NCBI GenBank assembly: GCA_051656645.1
Contig: JBOGCH010000009.1
Location: 20,320-84,319 of the forward strand
DNA length: 64,000 nucleotides
Origin: JBOGCH01 sp051656645
GTDB taxonomy: Bacteria; Bacteroidota; Bacteroidia; Bacteroidales; Marinifilaceae
Direction of reading: 5' to 3'
Below the pieces are notes generated by a model, which worked only from the letters and a program-made list of their open reading frames with translations, did no database searches and had not been told where the DNA came from. How positions within the stretch are numbered: position 1 is the stretch's first letter; the number at the start of each line of letters is the position of its first letter. This document shows positions 16,985 to 25,242 of this stretch, piece by piece. The translations under genes and the position numbers were made by a program.

Positions 16985-19900
16985 TTAAAAGTTAATCTGG
17001 ATACCTCCGTTAAATACCTTTTGGATTGGATATCCAAGTCCGTTTCCGCCCATTTCGACATCCCAAAGTTTAAATTTACTGAATGTAAATAAGTTGGTTC
17101 CACTTGCGTAAACTCTTATCATATCCATTTTAATTCTCTTGGTAAAACGTTTAGGTAGTGTATAACCAACCTCTGCTGATTTTAAGCGTAGGAAACCGCC
17201 ATCGCGCATAAACCAAGTGCTTGTTTGCATATTATTAGCTCGTCTGGTTTCTGATAATCGTGGCCATAATGCATGAATATTTCTGTTGTCTTCGGACCAA
17301 TGGTCTTCGGCATAAGCTTTTAACAGTGCAGTTTGACCGCCAATAAATGGAGATGTGGCACTTGGATCAATCCAGAAAGAAGAACGAGCAGAACCTTGGA
17401 AGAATGCAGACAGGTCGAAACCACGTACACCCATAGAGAATCCAAAGCCGTAAATAATTTCCGGAGTTGTAGGAAATCCGATAGCAACTTTATCTAGTTC
17501 CGTAATCTTTCCGTCCTTGTTTATATCCTTGTATTTAATGTCTCCGGCCATAACTCTATCTGAGCTAAAGTTTTGTGTAGGAGAGTTGTAAATATCGTAT
17601 TCGTCCACAAATAGACGCTCTGCAATGTAACCCTCGTTTTGTCCTAAGTTACGTCCAACTTTGGATAACCATGGCATGTTTGGGTAGTTAGGTTCTTCAT
17701 AAGCTACGAATTCACTCGCTGCGTAGGTAAAGTTAGCTCTACCTGTTAACCAAACATGTTGATTTACAGATTGATTATATTCAAGAGAAACTTCGGCACC
17801 GTAACTCTTAGCTTTACCAACGTTTGCACGTACAGGTGCTGATAGTCCAATGTATGTTGGTATAGAAGTTCTGTCCATTAAGATATTATCGCGCTTCTCG
17901 GTGAAGTAGTCCGCTTGAATTTCTAGTTTATCAAATAGATTAAACTCAGCTCCAATGTTCATTTTATGCGATGTCTCCCATGTAATTTTGTCGTTGTCAT
18001 AGCGTTGAATAGAAACACCATTAGCATGCTCGCCAAATTGGCTTCCAAAAACGAATCCTTTATTCCCATCGTTAAGGTTTACCTGAGAAAGGTAAAAGAA
18101 ACGGTCATCGGCAGAACCGATGGCATCGTTACCAACAAGTCCGTATGTGAATTTGAATTTCATTTTAGGCATAACATGACGTAATCCGTCCGTATAGAAA
18201 TTCTCATTAGAAACCATCCATCCCAAACCGAGAGAAGGGAAAAAGCCCCAACGTTCGTTCTTTGAGAAACGCTCAGAACCATTGTATCCGAAGTTGGCTT
18301 CAGTGAAGTATTTATTGTCAAAAGCATAAGTAAGACGTCCGGCAATACCCATGTTGCGATATGCTAAGGATTTTTGCAATGTACCTGCATTGGCATTTAA
18401 TGAGCTTCTCATTGTTAATACCATTAAAGCCGACACAGAGTGCTTTTCTTTAAAAGTACGTGAGTAATCTAATGCTGTCTCCATGTAGAAAGACGAACTA
18501 ATGTCGTTAGTTCCTTCTTCATATGTCAGACCTTCTGATCCGGTTGTAATTTGTTTAAGTGTATAAGCATCTGTTAGTCTGTCATAACTATCTAATCCAT
18601 AGTAATAAGGAGTAGAAACACGGCGCGCATCAAAGAAGGATGAACGTGTTGTATTTCCCAATAGGCGGAATGATAGACCTTTTGTAATGATGTCTAGTTT
18701 TTGTTTCAACTCGACCTGTGCAAGCATCATAGAGGTTGATTCATCTTTATATCCTCTTACAAGGTTTGCATAGGGGTTAATATAGCCACCATTCTCATAG
18801 TTACCAAATAGAATTTGTTTTGCCATCTGGTTTTTTGCATCCGGACGATAAACAGCAGGGAAGAGTACAGGGTTGGCTTGTATTGCCTGGTTGTATATTG
18901 CGCTTCCGCCGTCAAGTGGTCCGACATAGTCATCGAACGTTCCGTGTAGACGCACAACAGCTTCTGTTGTTTTACTTAGATTGATGTTGATATTAGAACG
19001 AAGTACATATTTTTTAAGGTTAATGTTGTTGTTAAAATTGTTTTTACCATCAACTTTAAGAACCCCATTGTCTTGGTTAAATGTACCCGCTAAGTAGTAT
19101 CGTGCAACTTTACCACCACCACTAACATTGAAGTTTAGGCGCGTATTAACGGCCATGTCTTTAAATAGCATGTCAAACCAATCTGTAGCAGGGAATGCCA
19201 TGTCATTAACACCATCTCTAGTGTTTGCAATTTTACTCTCAGAATAGGGTAAAACACCAAGAGGATTTCTTGTTTTAACGGCTTCATTATGCAATCTCAT
19301 ATAGGTAATAGGGTCTGCTAATTCAACTTCACGTGTCGGCATTGACGCAGAAGTCTCAAAACGTACAGAAACCTTTGCACTTCCCTCTTTTCCTTCTTTT
19401 GTTGTAACTAAGATGACTCCATTGGCACCACGTGCTCCATATAAAGCGGCTGCCGATGCATCTTTCATTATTGAGAAACTTGCAATATCGTCAGTTTGCA
19501 AGCGAGCTAAATCGTTTGCGGTCATCTCAATGTTGTCGATGAGGATTAATGGATCTTTCTTAGATCCAGCTCCAAAGGAGGATACCCCTCGTATATAGAA
19601 CTGTGCATTATCCTGTCCCGGTTCGCCACTTGTTTGGTAAGAGATTAAACCTGCAATGCGACCTGCCAATGCTGTTGTTAAGTTACTGGAAGGTACTTTT
19701 AATTCTGAAGGTTTTACTGTAGTAATAGAACTTACAACACTCTCTTTTTTCTGTTTACCAAAGGCAACAATGGCTACCTCGTCAAGCTCATTTACTTGCG
19801 GTTCAAGAATGAATGTGTAGTCTTTCTCGGATGTAATGGTATGCTTTTGCGTTTGGTATCCAACAAAAGAGACGTTAATGGATTCGCCTTTCTTAAGCTC

Positions 19901-20398
19901 AATAGTAAATGAGCCATCAAGGTCGGTACTAACGCCACGAGTTGATTTATCAACCTGAATGGTAACCCCCGGTAACGCTTGTCCTGTTTCGTCAAGAACA
20001 CGCCCAGTAATTCTTAACATATCCGATTTCTCTTGAGATTTTGTTATTTGGGGTGCTTTATCTCGCACAATTACGATGTGGTCATTAACTTTTTCATATT
20101 TGAATGGCGTAGATTCAAATAATTGGTCTAGAATGGCCGTTAATGAACTATTCATGTTAATGTTTTGTACTTGAATGTTGGATATATCTTCAACATTATA
20201 TACAAGCGAGTTATTGAATTTGGCCTGAAGCTCAAGGAGCACATGCTCGAGCGTCACCTTATCTGCTTTGCTTTGTCCAAAATTTGAATTAGGCGAGGCG
20301 ATAGATGGTATTGGACTAATCGCACTACTGACAAAGCATAGAGAAACAAATAATCGCACAATGCGCTTACTATTTCCCATGTAACATCTTTTGTTCAT
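16985..20398 (-). CDS. SusC/RagA TonB-dependent transporter with STN domain
   Basis: 1137-residue outer-membrane transporter. Domain order: signal peptide, STN (secretin/TonB short N-terminal) domain at about 46-108, a carboxypeptidase-regulatory-like domain at about 128-200 (GRVLDETGQALPGVTIQV), a plug at about 215-335 (IRGVSSFG...DPLILID...ANGVILVTTKEG), and a 22-strand barrel ending in aromatic-terminated GIQINF. The STN domain is the part that contacts a FecR anti-sigma factor in trans-envelope signalling, which agrees with the FecR and ECF genes directly upstream. The alternative Met at residue 7 is possible. The substrate is unknown; the locus encodes no hydrolase. Confidence 0.95.
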   Translation of the reverse strand: MNKRCYMGNSKRIVRLFVSLCFVSSAISPIPSIASPNSNFGQSKADKVTLEHVLLELQAKFNNSLVYNVEDISNIQVQNINMNSSLTAILDQLFESTPFKYEKVNDHIVIVRDKAPQITKSQEKSDMLRITGRVLDETGQALPGVTIQVDKSTRGVSTDLDGSFTIELKKGESINVSFVGYQTQKHTITSEKDYTFILEPQVNELDEVAIVAFGKQKKESVVSSITTVKPSELKVPSSNLTTALAGRIAGLISYQTSGEPGQDNAQFYIRGVSSFGAGSKKDPLILIDNIEMTANDLARLQTDDIASFSIMKDASAAALYGARGANGVILVTTKEGKEGSAKVSVRFETSASMPTREVELADPITYMRLHNEAVKTRNPLGVLPYSESKIANTRDGVNDMAFPATDWFDMLFKDMAVNTRLNFNVSGGGKVARYYLAGTFNQDNGVLKVDGKNNFNNNINLKKYVLRSNININLSKTTEAVVRLHGTFDDYVGPLDGGSAIYNQAIQANPVLFPAVYRPDAKNQMAKQILFGNYENGGYINPYANLVRGYKDESTSMMLAQVELKQKLDIITKGLSFRLLGNTTRSSFFDARRVSTPYYYGLDSYDRLTDAYTLKQITTGSEGLTYEEGTNDISSSFYMETALDYSRTFKEKHSVSALMVLTMRSSLNANAGTLQKSLAYRNMGIAGRLTYAFDNKYFTEANFGYNGSERFSKNERWGFFPSLGLGWMVSNENFYTDGLRHVMPKMKFKFTYGLVGNDAIGSADDRFFYLSQVNLNDGNKGFVFGSQFGEHANGVSIQRYDNDKITWETSHKMNIGAEFNLFDKLEIQADYFTEKRDNILMDRTSIPTYIGLSAPVRANVGKAKSYGAEVSLEYNQSVNQHVWLTGRANFTYAASEFVAYEEPNYPNMPWLSKVGRNLGQNEGYIAERLFVDEYDIYNSPTQNFSSDRVMAGDIKYKDINKDGKITELDKVAIGFPTTPEIIYGFGFSMGVRGFDLSAFFQGSARSSFWIDPSATSPFIGGQTALLKAYAEDHWSEDNRNIHALWPRLSETRRANNMQTSTWFMRDGGFLRLKSAEVGYTLPKRFTKRIKMDMIRVYASGTNLFTFSKFKLWDVEMGGNGLGYPIQKVFNGGIQINF

Positions 20399-20414
20399 AA
20401 TAGTAAATTGATGA

Positions 20415-21440
20415 TTAATAAATATATAAAGTGTTATTATTGATACTGTAGTTAAGACGTTCTGTGGCCGTAAGTAAAGTCATGATTTCGCTTATTGATT
20501 TACTTCGATCTGCAAATAGACTAAAATGGAGTTTACGTGCACAATTATTTATATATATAACATCTATGCCATACCATAGCTTGAGTTGGTTTGTAATGTG
20601 TTCAAGATTTGTTTGTTGAAAGTGGAATTTATTATTCTTCCATGCTGTATATGTGTCTGTGTCAATAGTGTTTATTGTGGGGGTACCGTTATTGTGTATA
20701 TATTGTTGCCCAGGTAAAAGAATGTGAGTATTTTCTTTATGATCCTTAACATTAATGGAACCGGTAACTAAGACGGCTTCCACGTTATAGTCTGTATTTA
20801 AGACATTGAAACACGTTCCGGTAGCTGTAACATCAATATTTGAAGTTTTGACAATGAAAGGATGTGCAGTGTCTGCTTGTACTTCAAAATATGCTTCTCC
20901 GCTTAGATGTACAATACGTTCGCGAGAAACAAAAGAGGTTGGATATTTAATGCTGCTATTTGCATTTAGCCAAACTTTAGTTCCATCTGAGAGGCATATT
21001 TGATAGGTTGTAGCATAGGGTGTCTTTACAGTGTTATATTTAGTTGATTTTTCCTTACTGTTTGGTTGTGTATGTTTAATACTTTCACGCTTAATATTTA
21101 CATTGCTATCGTTTGCAGTGATTTCGTTGTTAATGTTATTTGTGGAATGATTGATGGTGATAATTTCGCCTGAAGCTAGTTCTATGATAATATCTTCATT
21201 GCTTTGAGTATGTACGTTTTGTTCAATAGTCATTATTAAACTAAGCGTAATGGTTACAAGAATACACGCAGCGCTAGATATAGCCACTCGGAGAAAACGG
21301 TTTCTTTTACGTTTTTCCGCACGCTTAAGTGTGTCAATATAATTAGTATTGACATTGGTGTTATGTTTTGCGTAGTATGCTTTTATGAGTCGCTCAGTTT
21401 CATTGAAACTATGAGTAGGTATTTTTTCTTTATCACTCAT
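20415..21440 (-). CDS. FecR family anti-sigma factor
   Basis: 341-residue inner-membrane anti-sigma factor. The N-terminal cytoplasmic region (about 1-48) would hold the sigma factor. One transmembrane helix is at about 50-72. The periplasmic part has the FecR domain (CLSDGTKVWLNANSSIKYP, VHLSGEAYFEV, HPFIVKTSNIDVTATGTCFNV at about 151-215). A C-terminal DUF4974-like region resembles STN and probably meets the STN domain of SusC. It lies 16 bp upstream of SusC and is separated from the sigma gene by 109 bp with a hairpin. Confidence 0.93.
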   Translation of the reverse strand: MSDKEKIPTHSFNETERLIKAYYAKHNTNVNTNYIDTLKRAEKRKRNRFLRVAISSAACILVTITLSLIMTIEQNVHTQSNEDIIIELASGEIITINHSTNNINNEITANDSNVNIKRESIKHTQPNSKEKSTKYNTVKTPYATTYQICLSDGTKVWLNANSSIKYPTSFVSRERIVHLSGEAYFEVQADTAHPFIVKTSNIDVTATGTCFNVLNTDYNVEAVLVTGSINVKDHKENTHILLPGQQYIHNNGTPTINTIDTDTYTAWKNNKFHFQQTNLEHITNQLKLWYGIDVIYINNCARKLHFSLFADRSKSISEIMTLLTATERLNYSINNNTLYIY

Positions 21441-21484
21441 TCCCTATCTATTTGTATAATTTTATCCTTTTTACATATAAGACA

Positions 21485-21510
21485 AGAACCACCCGAGAAA
21501 GGGTGGTTCT
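21485..21510. terminator. Hairpin between ECF sigma and FecR genes
   Basis: Perfect 10-bp stem AGAACCACCC/GGGTGGTTCT with a 6-nt loop. On the minus strand, the direction of the operon, only a weak T-rich tract follows, so it may attenuate rather than stop transcription into fecR. The stronger T-run is on the plus side. Confidence 0.5.
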
Positions 21511-21549
21511 ATTTTTATTATTTTTGCTAATATTTTAAAAATAACTATG

Positions 21550-22107
21550 CTAATCTTGATAAAATATATTTTTAGTAAAGTAGGATAGGATGCATAATAT
21601 CATAAACGAGTCATCGCAGTCAGAGTTAAACTCCTGTCTGATAAAAGCATATGCTTTTTTTATATGATCTTTAACAGTGTTAACGGATATTGATAACGTT
21701 GTTGCAATTTCTGCATATGACATATTATCATGATAGAACATTTTTAAAACTTTTTGTCGTTGTGCTGGAAGTTTTGCAATGACACGACCAATTTCTTCTA
21801 TTCTGTTCTCCAATTGCATTAGCGTTGCATTATCATCTAATTCCTCTTGATGTATGAATTGTTTATTCTTTTCAATGACATCGTTGTGTTTTAGATGATT
21901 AATACATTTATTTTTTATACAACGTAATATGTAGCTTTTTATGTCGCTTTTGTCGGACATTTGGTTCCTATTTTCATACATAAAAACAAAAACGTCCTGT
22001 GTTAAATCCATAGCAATGTCATTGTCTTGAATATAATACACGGCATAAGAGTACGCTATAGGATAATAGCGTTGAAACCATTCTTTGTATTTTTCTTCAT
22101 TAGACAT
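21550..22107 (-). CDS. ECF sigma-70 factor
   Basis: 185-residue extracytoplasmic-function sigma factor. Region 2 (about 10-75) has the core-binding YSYAVYYIQDNDIAMDLTQDVFVFMYENR segment. Region 4 (about 110-170) has PAQRQKVLKMFYHDNMSYAEIATTLSISVNTVKDHI with a clear helix-turn-helix. It is placed before a FecR gene and a SusC with STN domain, the standard nutrient-sensing set, so it should activate the SusC/D genes when ligand binds. A promoter-like -7 box lies 26 bp upstream of the ATG. Confidence 0.93.
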   Translation of the reverse strand: MSNEEKYKEWFQRYYPIAYSYAVYYIQDNDIAMDLTQDVFVFMYENRNQMSDKSDIKSYILRCIKNKCINHLKHNDVIEKNKQFIHQEELDDNATLMQLENRIEEIGRVIAKLPAQRQKVLKMFYHDNMSYAEIATTLSISVNTVKDHIKKAYAFIRQEFNSDCDDSFMILCILSYFTKNIFYQD

Positions 22108-22132
22108 GTTGATATCAGATTTCTATTTAGTA

Positions 22133-22140
22133 CAAATATA
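22133..22140 (-). promoter_or_regulatory. -7 box before the ECF sigma gene
   Basis: TATATTTG then TACTAAA on the minus strand, 26 bp before the ATG at 22107. Perfect TAnnTTTG match. Confidence 0.55.
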
Positions 22141-22334
22141 AATAAAAAATATAATCATAATAATGTATTGCTATGCGCTTGTTCATTATCTATGTTATGT
22201 GTAGCTATATGTTTTCACCAATAATACTTTGCTTAATAATATTATGCAAAGTAAGGCGTGGCAGTAAAAAGATGGTTGACTGCTATGGTATTTTACTTAT
22301 GCAGAGGCGATTGTTCATGCTGTATATATAGCAT

Positions 22335-22377
22335 AATCCGAGCAAGAATTTTTGGTGTAATAATTCTTACTCGGATT
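22335..22377 (-). terminator. Hairpin terminator after the TonB receptor
   Basis: Sixteen-bp stem (AATCCGAG-C-AAGAATT against AATTCTT-A-CTCGGATT). The one mismatch is C opposite A on plus and G-U in minus-strand RNA, so the minus-strand hairpin is continuous. It lies 20 bp past the receptor stop codon. Confidence 0.7.
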
Positions 22378-22396
22378 CTCTATTTAAAGTAAACTA

Positions 22397-24691
22397 TTAG
22401 TTTAAGTTTAGTTTGATGCCGGCAAAATAGCTTCTAGGTGTTCCAGGGCCATATATGTAACCGGCATCACGGAACATACCTTTGTCAAAGTCATTTTGAT
22501 ATTGGTTAAAAATGTTTTGTACCCCACAGCTTAATTGAGCAGTGAAGCGTTTTGCTAATGGGATATCATAAGTAAATTTAATGTTCATATCCCAGAAATC
22601 AGATGTATATTCAAGTCGTTCTTCTTCAATGTAACCGGCTAAGTGAGGTACATACATGCTTCCTGTATAGGTGCCGGAAATGGCAGCAGAGAAACGTTTA
22701 AATGGATTGGCATTTAAGGTCATGTATCCGTATAAATTTGGTGAACGGAGCATTTCTTTGGTAGGTTCAGAGTCGTCCTCTTCGCCCCATACGAGTGGTT
22801 CACTGTATTTGCCCTCTTGAATGGTAGCACCTAGTTGAAGTTGATATTTACTGCTTGGAACAATTTTTCCTTCAATATTAAGTCCTTTGATGGTTGCTCC
22901 ATGTCCGTTGCGGCGTTCAAATAGTTTGTTTCCCATTTCATCGTCGCCAATAGATTCAAGAATGAATACATCCTTTAAATGCGTATAGAATCCTTCGACT
23001 AACAGATTTGTTTGAACACGTCCAAAGTTGTGATAGAGATCAACAGATGCACTATAGCTTCTTGAGCGTTCACTTTTTAAGTCATCGCTTATTGTGATTA
23101 ATGCCATTTCTCCTCCAACTGCTGCAACGTGTAAATCTTCGTCATAAGCTTGTGGGGCACGGAAGCCTTCAGAGTAGCTTGCACGTAGATTAATTGAGCG
23201 TGTTGGATTGTAACGTATATTTACGCGGGGAGTGAGTATAGGCTTATCTAGTAATGAGTGTTTGTCCATGCGTCCACCAATAAGTAATGAGAAACGTTCT
23301 TTACTCCATTCATTTTGTATATAAGCGCTGTATATGTTTATATCCTGTTGTAAATCTCGTCCATAAGCTACCATAACATCGTGAAGCTGATTGTGGGAGA
23401 ATTCCGTTCCGGCTGTAAATGTTGCAGGCATGAAAAGGAATTTATCCATATTCAATGTGTATTGTGCTCCGGCTAAGGCAGTCAAATCGGTTGTAGCACC
23501 GAAAGCATTTGTGTCTCGTTGGCTTCCGTAGTAAGATGCGCGATCAGTGTATTGAATTGATGTGTATAGATTAAGCGTTTGCTTGTAGTCTTTTGAGAAT
23601 AGTTTATAATCCAATCCTCCTCCGTGGATTTTATGTTCAGCCTGTTCTGTTATTTCCGTTTGATAAGGTGCAAGATGCAAGTTATTACCTCCGCGACGGA
23701 ATTCATGAATGTTGTGATATTCTAATGACAGTTTACTAAACTGCGAAGGTTTGAAATAACTACGGAATCCGAATGTTGTATTGCTAAGTAATCCAATCTC
23801 AGTAAAGCCATCGCCATCATGATCATACGCTTGACGCTCTCTGTTTGATCCGTAAACATACAATCCTAATTTGTAATCGTCGCTTACAATAGATCCGTTT
23901 ACATTGGTTGTGTTATCGAATGCCTTACCTCCAATGGCGGTAATGTTGTGACTAATTGAAAAAAGATTGCGAAGTGGTTCCTTTGTGATAATGTTTACAG
24001 TCCCGGCAATTGCATTAGCTCCATAAAGTGCAGAACCACCTCCACGAACAACTTCAACACGCTCAATCATTTCTGTGGGAATTTGCTCAATACCATATAC
24101 GCCACTTAAGGATGAGAATAGTGGTTTGCTGTCCATTAGTAAGGCCGTGTATGGGCCGTCCAGCCCGTTTATTCGTACTTGTTGGAATCCACAATTTTGA
24201 CAATTGTTTTCCACTCGCAGTCCCGGCTGGAAGCTTAAGCCTTGTGCAAGACACACCGAATTTGTTGTTTCAAATAATTTTTGTGATAGTACATTAACAA
24301 CAACGGGGGCTTCCATGCGGCTCGTTTCGTTTTTGTTGGCCGATACGACAACAGCATCAAGTTGAATATTATCTTCCTCTACAGTAAAATTATATTCAAG
24401 AGTTTTACCCTTTTCTACAGTAATAACTTTCTCCTCAGTGCGGAATCCCACTCCTTTAACAACAAGTGTATGTTTGCCTAGTGGCAGATTTTTTAGAAAA
24501 AAGTGTCCGGTCTCGTCGGTAATTGCACCAATACTAGTTCCTTTTAGAGCTACAGTCATGTATGGAACATGTTCGCCGTTAGATTTATTGAGGATGTGCC
24601 CTGTTACATGGGCATCCGTATGTACTTTGTCATTATTTGCATAAGCGCTAAACGTTATAATAAGGCTTATAAACAAGGATATTAATTTCAT
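22397..24691 (-). CDS. TonB-dependent receptor, probably metal or metallophore uptake
   Basis: About 764-residue outer-membrane receptor from the ATG at 24691, which gives a clean signal peptide; a start four codons earlier is possible. Domain order: carboxypeptidase-like domain (about 25-105, GHILNKSNGEHVPYMTVAL), plug (about 120-230) with RVEVVRGGGSALYGANAIAGTVNIITK, then a barrel ending YFAGIKLNLN. The plug contains a Cys pair in ENNCQNCGFQQVRINGLDG. Unlike the SusC at 17 kb it is a BtuB/FepA-type receptor without an adjacent SusD. The upstream gene encodes a small His-rich exported protein, which suggests a transition metal or heme ligand. The ligand is not proven. Confidence 0.88.
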   Translation of the reverse strand: MKLISLFISLIITFSAYANNDKVHTDAHVTGHILNKSNGEHVPYMTVALKGTSIGAITDETGHFFLKNLPLGKHTLVVKGVGFRTEEKVITVEKGKTLEYNFTVEEDNIQLDAVVVSANKNETSRMEAPVVVNVLSQKLFETTNSVCLAQGLSFQPGLRVENNCQNCGFQQVRINGLDGPYTALLMDSKPLFSSLSGVYGIEQIPTEMIERVEVVRGGGSALYGANAIAGTVNIITKEPLRNLFSISHNITAIGGKAFDNTTNVNGSIVSDDYKLGLYVYGSNRERQAYDHDGDGFTEIGLLSNTTFGFRSYFKPSQFSKLSLEYHNIHEFRRGGNNLHLAPYQTEITEQAEHKIHGGGLDYKLFSKDYKQTLNLYTSIQYTDRASYYGSQRDTNAFGATTDLTALAGAQYTLNMDKFLFMPATFTAGTEFSHNQLHDVMVAYGRDLQQDINIYSAYIQNEWSKERFSLLIGGRMDKHSLLDKPILTPRVNIRYNPTRSINLRASYSEGFRAPQAYDEDLHVAAVGGEMALITISDDLKSERSRSYSASVDLYHNFGRVQTNLLVEGFYTHLKDVFILESIGDDEMGNKLFERRNGHGATIKGLNIEGKIVPSSKYQLQLGATIQEGKYSEPLVWGEEDDSEPTKEMLRSPNLYGYMTLNANPFKRFSAAISGTYTGSMYVPHLAGYIEEERLEYTSDFWDMNIKFTYDIPLAKRFTAQLSCGVQNIFNQYQNDFDKGMFRDAGYIYGPGTPRSYFAGIKLNLN

Positions 24692-24791
24692 ATATATAAA
24701 CATGATTATTTAAATGAGTAATAAATTACTGCACACAATTAACAATCCGTGTGGTATAGAAATACTGCACGGAATACAAAATATTCAATGT

Positions 24792-25136
24792 TTATAGAGT
24801 GGGAGGACCCTTATTTTTATAGGTTTTTAGATTTCCCGTAATAAGGGAAAAGATGCTTACAGTAACATACTCTTTTACTTCTGTTATTGTTGCTATTGGT
24901 ATTTGCAATTCTACCGGTTTCTCCACGTTGAGTGCGGAGAACATGGAAAGAAACTTAACCTCATAGGAGGTGTGGTGGTGTTCAGTCCCTTCGTGAGAAT
25001 CGTAATAGTGGGAGTGAGTTACTATTGCTCCATTAATCACATGGGTATGGCTATATCGCGTAACGCCGTAGTAGTGGCAAATAAATAGCCCTACCAGAAC
25101 AATTATTCCTATAATACGCTTTATTTTCACATCCAT
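24792..25136 (-). CDS. Small His-rich exported protein beside a TonB receptor
   Basis: 114-residue protein. The start at 25136 (MDVKIKRI...) gives a basic then hydrophobic N-terminal signal or anchor (about 7-24); an upstream in-frame ATG at 25226 would add 30 residues lacking that logic. The short mature part is rich in histidine: YSHTHVINGAIVTHSHYYDSH and then HEGTEHHHTS, about ten His in 40 residues. It lies about 100 bp upstream of the TonB receptor on the same strand and may be cotranscribed. Metal binding is inferred from composition. I do not recognise a named family. Confidence 0.72.
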   Translation of the reverse strand: MDVKIKRIIGIIVLVGLFICHYYGVTRYSHTHVINGAIVTHSHYYDSHEGTEHHHTSYEVKFLSMFSALNVEKPVELQIPIATITEVKEYVTVSIFSLITGNLKTYKNKGPPTL

Positions 25137-25242
25137 TGTGATTATTTTTGTACGAAAATAGCTATAAATATTATTTAATACCTCATGTTGTGTGTTTTTT
25201 AGATGATATATAGTATTTAAAAACACAAATTAACTAAATGCA

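Noticed and set aside
25137..25226. A 30-residue N-terminal extension of the His-rich protein.
   Set aside because: It would bury the signal sequence inside the protein. The start at 25136 gives a normal signal peptide and lies after a promoter-like box.
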